The position numbers and the translations under genes are program-made. A model generated the notes under the pieces. It worked only from the letters and a program-made list of their open reading frames with translations, ran no database searches and had not been told where the DNA came from. DNA of 64,000 bases from a bacterium (GTDB lineage: Bacteria; Pseudomonadota; Alphaproteobacteria; Micavibrionales; UBA2020): contig JAQSDV010000002.1 in the NCBI GenBank assembly GCA_029945425.1, positions 689,960 through 753,959 on the forward strand, given 5' to 3'. Below, piece by piece: positions 1 to 8,078 of this stretch (within the stretch, counting starts at the first letter, position 1; the number at the start of each line of letters is the position of its first letter).

Positions 1-63
1 CTTCCTCGTCTTCCTCGTCTTCCTCGTCTTCCTCGTCTTCCTCGTCTTCCTCGTCTTCCTCGT
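1..63. repeat. 9-bp tandem repeat coding Asp-Glu-Glu
   Basis: Seven perfect head-to-tail copies of cttcctcgt begin the window and may continue to its left. On the minus strand they read GAC GAG GAA in the scpB frame, so each unit adds Asp-Glu-Glu. Positions 64-150 hold a degenerate Ser/Asp/Glu continuation. Because the unit is a multiple of three, copy-number change would keep the frame. Confidence 0.95.
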
Positions 64-1018
64 CGTCGGATTCTTCGTCTTCCGACTCTTCGTCGTCAGA
101 CTCTTCATCTTCAGACTCGTCGTCTTCCGATTCATCATCCGAGGATGCGGTGGCGTCGAGCGTCGACACGTCGCCGCCCTCCTCCGTCACGCGGCCGACG
201 AGGTCTTCATCGGTCACTTCCTGCGGGTCATGTTCGTGCTTGTCGTTTTCGTCAAACAGGTCGGCGGTCGGCATTGCTTCGACCGCGGGGCGTTTATCCA
301 GCAGGCCGGCCGCTTTCAATTCTTCCATACCCGGCAGGTCTTCGAGTTTTTCGAGGCCGAAATGGTCGAGGAAGCCTTGCGTCGACAGCCAGGTCACGGG
401 GCGGCCGGGCACTTCGCGGCGCTTGCCGGGCTTGATCCAGCCGGCTTCCATCAGCGCGTCGAGCGCGCCGGGCGAGGTTGCGACGCCGCGGATGTTTTCG
501 ATTTCCGCGCGGGTGACAGGCTGGTGATAGGCGATGATCGACATCGTTTCCATCGCCGAGCGGGTGAATTTCTTGGGCTGTTCCTTTTCAAGGCGCAGGC
601 GGTCGCCAAGGTCGGTTGCGGTACGCAGCGCCCAGCGGTTGTCGCGCTGGACAAGGTTGATGCCGCGGTTGGAAAATTGTGCCTGCAGCTGTTCAAGGAT
701 CACGGGGATCAGGCCTTTACGCTCCGCCGGAAAACGCTCGCCGATCTGTGCGACGGAAATGGCGGAGGATGTCGCGAACAGGATCGCTTCGACAAGGCGC
801 ACATCTTCATGCGTCATTTCGGGCAGGGGCGCGTCGGGGTCGATGGCTTCTTCTTCGGCAACGGCGGTTTCCGTTTCCACAGCTTCGTCGCCGTCAACGA
901 TTTCCTCGTTTGCTTCGAGGATTTCTTCCTGCGCGACTTCGCCTTCAACGGTTTCACCCGTTACAATCGCATCAACGGAAACGGTTTCGGCTTGCTGTTT
1001 TTTCTTTGCTCTTGCCAT
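1..1018 (-). CDS. scpB: Segregation and condensation protein B (ScpB), 3' end off the window
   Basis: ScpB is the winged-helix partner of the kleisin ScpA and of Smc in chromosome condensation and segregation. The frame opens at an ATG ending at 1018 and runs 339 codons to the window edge without a stop. After an acidic N-terminal stretch of about 75 residues comes the ScpB core (LVEAILFATSS, then FTRSAMETMSIIAYHQPVTRA, IRGV, then a GRP..WLST segment). The C-terminus is a long Asp/Glu/Ser tail, coded at the very edge by seven copies of a 9-bp unit. The family is usually near 200 residues, so both ends are extended. It starts 2 nt after the scpA stop, so the two are cotranscribed and probably coupled. 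The identity is firm; the true C-terminus is not visible. Confidence 0.93.
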   Translation of the reverse strand, partial: MARAKKKQQAETVSVDAIVTGETVEGEVAQEEILEANEEIVDGDEAVETETAVAEEEAIDPDAPLPEMTHEDVRLVEAILFATSSAISVAQIGERFPAERKGLIPVILEQLQAQFSNRGINLVQRDNRWALRTATDLGDRLRLEKEQPKKFTRSAMETMSIIAYHQPVTRAEIENIRGVATSPGALDALMEAGWIKPGKRREVPGRPVTWLSTQGFLDHFGLEKLEDLPGMEELKAAGLLDKRPAVEAMPTADLFDENDKHEHDPQEVTDEDLVGRVTEEGGDVSTLDATASSDDESEDDESEDEESDDEESEDEESDDEEDEEDEEDEEDEEDEEDEE

Positions 1019-1020
1019 GA

Positions 1021-2040
1021 TCAGGGCCCTTCTTTCACTTCGGCGTCATCCGCCGAAATTTCTTCGCTGTCGAATTCTTGTTCGTCTTCGGAAACAACTT
1101 CTTCGGAAACAACTTCTTCCGCTTCAGCGGTCGTTTCAAATTCTTCAGTCGCTGCCGCTGTTTCCGAAATTTCTTCGTCCTCGTCGATCAGGTCGGCGGG
1201 GTCGATGGAGGTTTCGGCGGGCAGCTCTACATTTTCATTCACAGCCGTTTTGGCACCCGGCTTGCGGATGTAAATGGGCGCGTAATTCTTTTCCTGCTGC
1301 ATCTGGATCATGCCGCGTTTGCACATTTCGAGCGCGCCGCCGAAGGTGGAGGCGATGGCGGAACGCTTCACGATGCGGTCCTTCAACCCGCCAGGCAGGA
1401 ACATGAACAGGGAAACCCATTCCTGCGGAATCTTGCCCATCATGTTTTCCATGCGGGCGATCGCTTCTTCCAGCGTGAACAGCTTCACGGGGTTCAGTTT
1501 GTAAACCGAATTCTGCTGGCGCTGCTTCACATCCCCATACGCCTTCAACAGGTCGTAATAGGTCATGTCGTATTTGGATATATATTGAGTGGGCAGCCCG
1601 TCCGGCTCCCCGCGCGCGAAAATGTTGTAGCCAAGGCGCGGCAGGCGGAACAGTTTGCCGGCGGTTTCGCGCATCGCTTCGAGGCGGCGCAGCTGGAATT
1701 GCAGCGCGTCGGCGATTTCCTGCGCGGTGGGTTCGGCCTGTTTCTGTTCCTCGACCGGGATCAGCAGGCGGGATTTCAGGTAGGCGAGCCAAGCCGCCAT
1801 CACAAGGTAATCGGCGGCCAGTTCAAGGCGCAGCGACTGCGCCTTTTGCACAAATTCGAGGTATTGGTTGGCAAGCGCCAGAATGGAGATTTTGGCAAGA
1901 TCGACCTTCTGGTCGCGCGCCAGCGTCAGCAGCATGTCGATGGGGCCGTCAAAGCCGCCGAGATACAGCAGCAATTGCTCGCTCTCGAGCCGGTCCTTGA
2001 GGAGGTCTTCCTCGAATTTGGGGCTTTCCGCTTCGCTCAT
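1021..2040 (-). CDS. scpA: Segregation and condensation protein A (ScpA, kleisin)
   Basis: ScpA is the kleisin that bridges Smc heads and binds ScpB. The 339-residue product has the typical start of the family (YLGGFDGPIDMLLTLARDQKVDL at about 26-48), the AADYLVMAAWLAYLKSRLL helix near 75-93, and the C-terminal winged-helix region around 195-250 (FTLEEAIARM, FGGALEMCKRG). Residues after about 280 form an acidic Glu/Asp tail with a repeated EEVVSE, longer than in most homologues. The start overlaps, in ATGA fashion, an eight-codon minigene that itself overlaps the nagZ stop. scpB follows after 2 nt. Confidence 0.96.
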   Translation of the reverse strand: MSEAESPKFEEDLLKDRLESEQLLLYLGGFDGPIDMLLTLARDQKVDLAKISILALANQYLEFVQKAQSLRLELAADYLVMAAWLAYLKSRLLIPVEEQKQAEPTAQEIADALQFQLRRLEAMRETAGKLFRLPRLGYNIFARGEPDGLPTQYISKYDMTYYDLLKAYGDVKQRQQNSVYKLNPVKLFTLEEAIARMENMMGKIPQEWVSLFMFLPGGLKDRIVKRSAIASTFGGALEMCKRGMIQMQQEKNYAPIYIRKPGAKTAVNENVELPAETSIDPADLIDEDEEISETAAATEEFETTAEAEEVVSEEVVSEDEQEFDSEEISADDAEVKEGP

Positions 2041-2063
2041 GTTGGGTTTTCCGCTTCGCTCAT
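2037..2063 (-). other. Eight-codon minigene bridging nagZ and scpA
   Basis: The 16 nt that begin scpA (ATGAGCGAAGCGGAAA) occur again 23 nt upstream, at 2048-2063. The upstream copy gives an ATG whose frame reads MSEAENPT and then stops at 2037-2039. Its ATG overlaps the nagZ TGA (ATGA), and its TGA overlaps the scpA ATG (ATGA). It looks like a tandem duplication of the scpA start that now couples the two genes. Whether it is translated cannot be seen. Confidence 0.6.
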
Positions 2064-3118
2064 CCGATCCTTCGCTTTTCGATCAGTTGCTCCAGTTTGG
2101 CCTGGAGTTCTTGTCTGTTGTCATTACCCTTTTTCAGCCATTCCGTCCGCTGTGCCTCGGCATCGGCCACCCGCTTTGCCGCCTGCGCGGTCAGTTTGGG
2201 GGTGAATGCCAGCGCCGTTTTCCGGTCATCGAACGTCGCGTTGCACAGCATCGTCAGATCCATGCCCGACGCCATGCTTCCTTTCACACGGCTTTCGAGT
2301 GTTCCGCCCAGGGCCTTCATCGAAATATCGTCGGCCAGCAAAACACCGTTAAAACCGATTTCGCCACGGATCACGTCTTCGACAACCCGGGCGGAAAGCG
2401 TAGCGGCAGAATCAGGATCTATGGAGGAGAATACCACATGCGCGGCCATCGCCCAAACAGCCGTTTTCATATCAGTCTGACTGAGATATTTGAAGGGTTT
2501 AAAGTCTGTTTTTGACAGTTCGGATAAGGGCGCATCGGTCGAGGGCAGCGCGAGGTGGCTATCAACCTTTGCGCGACCATGTCCGGGGATGTGCTTGATA
2601 ACAGGCGTAATCCCGCCGTCCAGAAGGCCGCGGCAGACCGCCTCGCCCAACAACCCCACCATTTCCGGCGCGTCACTATATGTACGGCTGGCGGAGAGAA
2701 ATTCATGGCAATCCGGCGCGGGCACATCGACCACAGGCGCGCAGTTTACGCTGATGCCGAGGTCGGCGAGATCAAGCGCCATCAGGTAGGAATTGATGCG
2801 CGCGGCGTCCCTGCCCTCCTGCTCCGACGCTGTCGCCAGTTCGCCGAAGATTTTCGCGGCGGGGTATTCTTTCCATTCCGGCTGCTTCAGGCGCGACACC
2901 GTGCCGCCCTCCTGGTCGATCAAAACCGGCAACCCGTCCCAGCCCACACATTCGCGAACCGATGATACGAGGTCTTTGACCTGTTGCTTGGAAACGCAGT
3001 TACGCTTGAACAGGATGAAACCGGCGGGGCGTTCGGATTTCAGGAGATCCTGTTCCTCGCGCGTCAGTTCCGTGCCGGTCGCGTCGATGATGATGGCCTT
3101 GAGTTCGGTCAGCTGCAT
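2060..3118 (-). CDS. nagZ: Beta-N-acetylhexosaminidase, GH3 family (NagZ)
   Basis: NagZ removes N-acetylglucosamine from anhydromuropeptides in the cytoplasm during peptidoglycan recycling. The 352-residue product has no signal peptide, as expected. It carries LIDQEGGTVSRL near 67-78, the KHIPGHG loop at 175-181 followed by the DSH of the mobile catalytic loop, and ADDISM at 262-267 with the nucleophile Asp. Length is normal for the single-domain family. It sits between a small DUF7336-type gene and scpA, a position where alphaproteobacteria normally have the SPOR gene directly upstream. Confidence 0.95.
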   Translation of the reverse strand: MQLTELKAIIIDATGTELTREEQDLLKSERPAGFILFKRNCVSKQQVKDLVSSVRECVGWDGLPVLIDQEGGTVSRLKQPEWKEYPAAKIFGELATASEQEGRDAARINSYLMALDLADLGISVNCAPVVDVPAPDCHEFLSASRTYSDAPEMVGLLGEAVCRGLLDGGITPVIKHIPGHGRAKVDSHLALPSTDAPLSELSKTDFKPFKYLSQTDMKTAVWAMAAHVVFSSIDPDSAATLSARVVEDVIRGEIGFNGVLLADDISMKALGGTLESRVKGSMASGMDLTMLCNATFDDRKTALAFTPKLTAQAAKRVADAEAQRTEWLKKGNDNRQELQAKLEQLIEKRRIG

Positions 3119-3146
3119 GTTCGGTTTCTCCGTCTAGTATTAACTC

Positions 3147-3374
3147 TTAATGTTTCAATGTCACAAAGCCATCAGTCCACGAGGTTACGTCGAGCTTGTA
3201 AGGACATATTTCAAAACATTCTGGATGCTCTTTAAACCCCTGTTGATCTTTAACGGATGACACAGCGTTTTTGGCATTCTGCTCAGTCGAATAAACTCCA
3301 ATCAGTTTAGCATCGTCATCATTTTCAGGGTTCGTATGCCAAACAAGAAATACATCCCATTTTATGTCATTCAT
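3147..3374 (-). CDS. Small DUF7336-like protein
   Basis: This 75-residue product begins at the ATG ending at 3374; the open frame continues upstream, but that part overlaps the previous gene in another frame. The layout WDVFLVWHT at 6-14, KLIGVYST, GFKEHPECFEI and a final LDVTSWTDGF matches the pattern I know from DUF7336 proteins, whose function is unknown. It lies 10 nt after the stop of the dNTP pyrophosphohydrolase-like gene and 28 nt before nagZ, on the same strand, so it is part of the operon. The family call rests on pattern memory only. Confidence 0.7.
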   Translation of the reverse strand: MNDIKWDVFLVWHTNPENDDDAKLIGVYSTEQNAKNAVSSVKDQQGFKEHPECFEICPYKLDVTSWTDGFVTLKH

Positions 3375-3384
3375 TCGTTCGCCC

Positions 3385-3684
3385 TCAAGGAATATGACGG
3401 ACAACGCCGTTCTCGTCCTTGTCACCCCATTTGCGGGACTTGTTGATCTCCATCTTGCGCTGAACGGCGGCATAGAGGTCTTCGGTCGTGAAGCCCGCCT
3501 TGCGCACGGCGTCGAGCAGCAGGATGGTGCAATCCGCCCATTCAAGAATGTCGGACGGGTCGGCGGCGGCCTCCATCGCTTCTTCCGCGAGGTGGTGCGC
3601 CTTGGCCTGCGGGGTGCTGTCACCGAACGTCTTGTCGGTGAAGACGCCGATATCGTCCTGCATCTGCTGCCAGCGATCACGCAT
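3385..3684 (-). CDS. dATP/dGTP diphosphohydrolase-like protein (DUF550, MazG-like)
   Basis: The product is 99 residues from an ATG that overlaps the SPOR gene stop as TGATG, which decides the start. It is all-helical, with HHLAEEAMEAA near 30, then DILEWADCTILLLDAVRKAGFT and a final EINKSRKWG.KDENGVVRH. That series, with its spaced Glu/Asp residues, fits the DUF550 branch of the MazG-type all-alpha NTP pyrophosphohydrolases, known also from phages. It would hydrolyse dNTPs to monophosphates. The dNTP triphosphohydrolase gene dgt is in the same operon. Activity is inferred from family only. Confidence 0.8.
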   Translation of the reverse strand: MRDRWQQMQDDIGVFTDKTFGDSTPQAKAHHLAEEAMEAAADPSDILEWADCTILLLDAVRKAGFTTEDLYAAVQRKMEINKSRKWGDKDENGVVRHIP

Positions 3685-4547
3685 CAATGCACCACGATGC
3701 AGCTGGTGCCGCTGCCCTTCAGCAGCTTGCACACTTCCGCCGCGCGGGCGGGCGACGATGCGCCGGCCTGCAGACGGTTGAACGTGCCCTTGCCGGGGAT
3801 ATCGACGCGCTGCGTGCGCATCTTCATCTTGCCGAGCGTCTGCGGAAATTTGCGTTGCAGGACAGCCCAGTCGGCCTTCGCCGCCGCGATGTCTTTGTAC
3901 GAACCCAGCTGGATGAAATTGCCGCCACCCGTTGCGACCGCTGCGGCTGCGGGTTTTTCGACGGGCTTCGCGGCGGGTTTTGCCTCCGCCTTCACCGCTT
4001 TCGGTTTTTCGGCGGCTTTGGTTTCTTTCACGGGTGCTGCGGGTTTTTCTTCCGGCATCGCGGGTGCTTCTTCCTCGACCACGGGCGCGATGACCTTTTC
4101 GGTGTCTTCCGAAACAGGCGTCGTCAATTGTGATTCAAGGTTCAGCTTTTCCATTTTCTTGTCGATCGGCGCGGTGCTGATGGCAGCATCCTTATCCACC
4201 GGTTCTTCGGGCGGCGCGCCGAGTTTTTCGACGCGCGCGGCATCGCCGGCGCGGTTGTCGATAGGGTCAAACACCGTGCTGTCCTGATGCGGCACTTCCA
4301 TGCCACCCGGATTTTCAGGCTTGAATTTATAAACCGACTTGTCCGCCGAAATCGTGGGGATATCGAGGCCGGAGAATTTTTCCTGACCGCGCGGATACGC
4401 GTACCAGATGATCGCGGTAAAGGCGAACAGCGTCGCGCCCGTCAGCACGCCCTTGGGCAGCAAACGGCGCGGCTCCGGCGGCGTGCGCATCCGGCCCATA
4501 TAGAATGAACCGAGGTTGTCGTCCTCTTTGGGGCTCATGTCAGTCAT
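3684..4547 (-). CDS. SPOR-domain cell-envelope protein
   Basis: A 287-residue bitopic membrane protein. A short cytoplasmic N-terminus with the basic residues RRLLPKG precedes one membrane segment near 34-50 (VLTGATLFAFTAIIWYAYP). A long Pro/Ala/Lys/Glu-rich linker follows. The C-terminal 75 residues (FIQLGSYKDIAAAKADW to the end) form an SPOR domain, which binds peptidoglycan stripped of stem peptides at division sites. The start overlaps the argS stop as ATGA. The gene order argS-SPOR-nagZ-scpAB is an alphaproteobacterial pattern. It resembles FtsN in layout but cannot be called FtsN from this alone. Confidence 0.9.
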   Translation of the reverse strand: MTDMSPKEDDNLGSFYMGRMRTPPEPRRLLPKGVLTGATLFAFTAIIWYAYPRGQEKFSGLDIPTISADKSVYKFKPENPGGMEVPHQDSTVFDPIDNRAGDAARVEKLGAPPEEPVDKDAAISTAPIDKKMEKLNLESQLTTPVSEDTEKVIAPVVEEEAPAMPEEKPAAPVKETKAAEKPKAVKAEAKPAAKPVEKPAAAAVATGGGNFIQLGSYKDIAAAKADWAVLQRKFPQTLGKMKMRTQRVDIPGKGTFNRLQAGASSPARAAEVCKLLKGSGTSCIVVH

Positions 4548-6310
4548 CCGCGCATCTCCTCTTCCGGTTGAACGCCCATGACGGCAAGGCCCGAGGCGAT
4601 GACCGTTTTCACGGCCGACACCAGGGCAAGCCGCGCCATGCTGAGTTCCCTGTCATTTTCGTGCAAAAATCTCAAAGTGCCGTCGTCGCGGCCCTTGTTC
4701 CAGAAACCATGGAATTCGGAGGCGAGATCGTGCAGGTAAAACGCAACGCGGTGCGGCTCATGCGCTTCCGCCGCAGCCTCCACCGCGCGCGGCCAGCCCG
4801 CCATGAAACGCACCAGCTGCAATTCCTCAGGCGATGAAATGCGCGCAAGGTTCGCCGTGCCGAGCGTGGCGGCGGACAAATCCGCATCGGGGAACATTTC
4901 TTTTGCATTCCGCAAGACAGACGCGCAGCGCGTATGCGCGTACTGCACGTAGAATACGGGGTTGTCTTTCGACTGTTCGACCACTTTGGTGAAATCGAAA
5001 TCAAGCTCGGAGTCGGGCGTGCGCGTCATCATGAAGAAGCGCACGGAGCTAGCCCCCACCTCCTCCACTAATTCGCGCAGCGTGATGATGTTGCCGGAGC
5101 GTTTCGACAGCTTCACAGGCTCGCCGTTCTTGAACAGCTTGACCATGCCGCAATAAACGACGTTCAGGCGAATGTCTTTCGCGCCTTCGGCCAGCGCCGC
5201 AACCGCAGGGCGGATTTTTTCTTCGTAGCCCTGATGGTCCTTGCCCAGCACGTTGATCATCCACTTAAAGCCGCGCTGCAGCTTGTTATAGTGATACGCG
5301 ATATCGGGCATGATATACGCCCACGAACCGTCGCGTTTTTTCAACGGGCGGTCGGAGGAGTCGCCGAAATTGCTGGAGCGGAATAGCGTGAGTTCCACAG
5401 GTTCCCAGCCCTCCATCTCCTTGCCCTTCGGCGGCGGCAGCGTACCTTGGTAAATCAGGCCCTTGTCCATCAGCGTCTTGTAGGATTTTTCCAGCGTGCC
5501 GTCCTCGATCATCACGCGCTCGTTCGAAAACACGTCGTGATGGATGCCGATGAGGTCGAGATCGCCGCGGATCATCTGCATGATGTAGTCGACCGCGAAA
5601 TCGCGCATCGCAGGCGCCCATGCGGATTCAGCGACGCCCAGCCATTGCTTGCCGTCGCGCGCGACCATGGCCTGCGCAACGTCCTTCATGTATTCGCCGG
5701 GATACAGGCCTTCGGGGATCGCGCCGATATCTTCTCCCAGTGCCTCGCGGTAGCGCAGGTATGCGGTCTGCGTCAGCACATCGATCTGGTTGCCGGCATC
5801 GTTGAAGTAATATTCCTTGGTCACGTCATAGCCCGCTTTTTTCAGCAGGTTGGCGAGCGTATCGCCGATGACCGCGCCGCGAACATGGCCCGCATGCATT
5901 GGGCCGGTCGGGTTGGCGGAGACGTATTCGATGACGACCTTCTCGCGCTTGCCCATCTTGCTGTCGCCGTAATAAATGCCGTCCGTCAAAATCGTGCGCA
6001 GCGTCGACGCCCATTCGGTATCGGCCAAACGGAAATTCACGAAACCGGGGCCTGCCACTGTCACTTCGCGGATTCCCGGCAGTTCTTTCAAACGGCCCGC
6101 GAGCGCTTCGCCCAACTGGCGCGGATTTTTTCCTGCGGCCTTCGACAGCACCATCGCGGCGTTCGTCGCCATGTCGCCGTGGCTGGCATCCTTCGGCGGT
6201 TCCACCGTCACGCGGCTGAGGTCGAGGCCTTGTGGAATGTCGCCATTCGCGGCCATCTGGCCCAGCAGGTCGCTGACCTTGTCTTTATACGCATGAAAAA
6301 TATTGCTCAT
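4544..6310 (-). CDS. argS: Arginyl-tRNA synthetase
   Basis: This 588-residue class I synthetase charges tRNA-Arg. The N-terminal additional domain (about 1-110) contains SHGDMATNAAM and VAGPGFVNFRL. The HIGH signature appears as HAGH at 139-142 inside ANPTGPMHAGHVRGA, and the KMSKS-type loop as VKLSKRSG near 383. The anticodon-binding helical domain ends in the usual GLAVMGVQPEEEM..G. Length is normal. The ATG overlaps the dgt stop as ATGA and the stop overlaps the SPOR start, so dgt, argS and the SPOR gene form one transcript. Confidence 0.98.
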   Translation of the reverse strand: MSNIFHAYKDKVSDLLGQMAANGDIPQGLDLSRVTVEPPKDASHGDMATNAAMVLSKAAGKNPRQLGEALAGRLKELPGIREVTVAGPGFVNFRLADTEWASTLRTILTDGIYYGDSKMGKREKVVIEYVSANPTGPMHAGHVRGAVIGDTLANLLKKAGYDVTKEYYFNDAGNQIDVLTQTAYLRYREALGEDIGAIPEGLYPGEYMKDVAQAMVARDGKQWLGVAESAWAPAMRDFAVDYIMQMIRGDLDLIGIHHDVFSNERVMIEDGTLEKSYKTLMDKGLIYQGTLPPPKGKEMEGWEPVELTLFRSSNFGDSSDRPLKKRDGSWAYIMPDIAYHYNKLQRGFKWMINVLGKDHQGYEEKIRPAVAALAEGAKDIRLNVVYCGMVKLFKNGEPVKLSKRSGNIITLRELVEEVGASSVRFFMMTRTPDSELDFDFTKVVEQSKDNPVFYVQYAHTRCASVLRNAKEMFPDADLSAATLGTANLARISSPEELQLVRFMAGWPRAVEAAAEAHEPHRVAFYLHDLASEFHGFWNKGRDDGTLRFLHENDRELSMARLALVSAVKTVIASGLAVMGVQPEEEMRG

Positions 6311-7575
6311 CTTACCACCTGATAGGCGTCAAACAGATCCTTGTGTTCCATCACCGCAAGGCGATCCGTCATGCTTGCGATGTAATCGGCGACCGTGCGG
6401 GCCTGCCATGTTTTTTCGTCCCAGCCTTTCGGCACCGCCGTCACCTGTTTCAGGTATTCGGGCGGCAGGCAGCGTTTGTGTTCCATGAACACCTCGAACA
6501 AATCCTGCACCACCGAAAACACCTTGCGGCGCACGCGGCTGACCTGATGATGGCGATAAAAATTCGCCCAGAGGAAATCGCGGAGCGCCTTGTCTTTTTT
6601 CCGCATCGCATCCGACATGCCGACAACCATATCCTTCGCGCCGCGCACATCGTCGGCGGTTTTCGGATTGAGCGACACGATACGCTTCTTGCTTTCAGCC
6701 AGCACGTCCATGATGTACGTGCCCATCACGTCGCGGATCGTTTCCTGCGCCAGAGTATAGGGCGCGATGCCGGGATAGGATTTTTTCTTGGCATGGATAA
6801 TTGCGCCCACCCATTCGACCTGTTCGACATCGGCCAGGCTGAACATGCCCGCCTGCAAACCGTCGTCAAGGTCGTGGCTGTTATAGGCGATATCATCCGC
6901 AATTCCCGCCGCCTGCGCCTCGACAGACGCGTAGGTGCCCAGCAGCAGATCCATCTGCTTGCTAAGTTCGGCGAGCGTGATTTCCAGTTTCGGTTTCTTC
7001 TGGCCTTTTTTATACAGCGGGCCGTTATGCTTGCAGAGACCTTCGAGGGATTCCCAAGTCAAATTCAAGCCGTCAAAATTCGGATATTTCTTTTCCAGCT
7101 TGGTGACGACGCGCAAGGTCTGGTCGTTATGGTCGAACCCGCCAAAGGGTTTCATGCATTCCGCCAGCGCGTCTTCCCCCACATGGGCGAAGGGCGTATG
7201 GCCAAGGTCATGGGCAAGCGCGCAGGTTTCGGCCAAGTCCTCATCGACCTTCAGCAGCCGCGCCAGCGAGCGCGCCACTTGCGCCACCTCGATCGAATGG
7301 CTGAGGCGCGTGCGGTAATGGTCGCCCTCGTGATAGACGAAAACTTGCGTCTTGAATTTCAACCGGCGGAAAGCCGAGGAATGGATGATCCGGTCACGGT
7401 CGCGCTCGAAGTCGCCGCGGGTCTTGCTGGGGCCTTCCTTGTGCAACCGGCCACGGCTTTCGGCAGGGCGGGAGGCAAACGAGGAGAGGCCATCCGCCGC
7501 CAGAAATTTGGCCAGCGGGTCTTTGGGGCCTGTTTCGGCCAAGGATTTCAACTTCTTAGCAGCAGCGCGTGCCAT
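6307..7575 (-). CDS. dgt: dGTP triphosphohydrolase-like protein
   Basis: A 422-residue HD-domain dNTPase that splits dNTPs to nucleoside and tripolyphosphate. It has FRRLKFKTQVFV near 69-80, the metal ligands H93 (RLSHSIEV) and H122-D123 (AHDLGHTPFAHVGE), and IADDIAYNSHDLDDGL further on. The N-terminal 60 residues include the R..GDFERDRDRIIHS approach of the family. It is the first gene of the minus-strand operon and is divergent from erpA across 144 nt. The rc GCGGGGGATATC region just upstream of the start holds an SD-like GGGGGA. Confidence 0.95.
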   Translation of the reverse strand: MARAAAKKLKSLAETGPKDPLAKFLAADGLSSFASRPAESRGRLHKEGPSKTRGDFERDRDRIIHSSAFRRLKFKTQVFVYHEGDHYRTRLSHSIEVAQVARSLARLLKVDEDLAETCALAHDLGHTPFAHVGEDALAECMKPFGGFDHNDQTLRVVTKLEKKYPNFDGLNLTWESLEGLCKHNGPLYKKGQKKPKLEITLAELSKQMDLLLGTYASVEAQAAGIADDIAYNSHDLDDGLQAGMFSLADVEQVEWVGAIIHAKKKSYPGIAPYTLAQETIRDVMGTYIMDVLAESKKRIVSLNPKTADDVRGAKDMVVGMSDAMRKKDKALRDFLWANFYRHHQVSRVRRKVFSVVQDLFEVFMEHKRCLPPEYLKQVTAVPKGWDEKTWQARTVADYIASMTDRLAVMEHKDLFDAYQVVR

Positions 7576-7617
7576 GATATCCCCCGCGAAGCCCGGCGCG
7601 GAAAAGCCGGAATTCTA

Positions 7618-7647
7618 TTGATTTATAAGGCTTTTAAACCATATTAT
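7618..7647 (+). promoter_or_regulatory. Sigma70-type promoter of erpA
   Basis: TTGATT at 7618-7623 and TATTAT at 7642-7647 are separated by 18 nt. The gene starts 72 nt downstream at 7720 with AGAGGA as SD. The whole 31-nt block, spacer included, is nearly repeated at 13363-13393 before xth (27 of 31 identical). Confidence 0.65.
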
Positions 7648-7719
7648 GCGGTAGAATTAAAGGATAATATGTCGCTTGGTTATGTTTAATCAGAGCCGCA
7701 TAAACCAGAGGATTTAGCC

Positions 7720-8061
7720 ATGCCGGATACGCCCATGACGTCGACCCTTTCGCTCACCGACAGCGCCGTAAAACGCCTCGCCGTTTTGCGCGAAAAAGAG
7801 GGCAACCCCAACCTGCTCCTGCGCGTGACCGTGCTGGGCGGCGGCTGCTCCGGTTTCCAGTATGAACTGGGCCTCGATGACAAGATCAACGACGACGATG
7901 TGAAATTCGACGGCATCGTGACCGACACCACCTCCATCCAGTTTTTGAGCGGCGCGGAAGTCGATTACATGCAATCCATCGTCAAATCCGCCTTCAAAAT
8001 CCGCAACCCGAACGAAGCGGCCGGCTGCGGCTGCGGGAAGTCGTTTGCGCCGAAGATGTAA
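7720..8061 (+). CDS. erpA: Iron-sulfur cluster insertion protein ErpA (A-type carrier)
   Basis: ErpA-type carriers pass Fe-S clusters to target enzymes. The 113-residue product has the HesB/IscA fold signatures: LRVTVLGGGCSGFQYELGL near 35-53 with the first ligand Cys, and the C-terminal CGCGKSF with the other two. The GCGCG ending with SF..KM and the proximity to dgt and xth favour ErpA over IscA. SD AGAGGA lies at proper spacing. It is divergent from dgt and convergent with the minus-strand gene ending at 8079. Confidence 0.92.
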   Translation: MPDTPMTSTLSLTDSAVKRLAVLREKEGNPNLLLRVTVLGGGCSGFQYELGLDDKINDDDVKFDGIVTDTTSIQFLSGAEVDYMQSIVKSAFKIRNPNEAAGCGCGKSFAPKM

Positions 8062-8078
8062 TTACGCTTCGCGTATAA

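Noticed and set aside
1..63. Tandem repeats as a CRISPR array
   Set aside because: The units are 9 bp without spacers and encode an in-frame acidic tail of ScpB.
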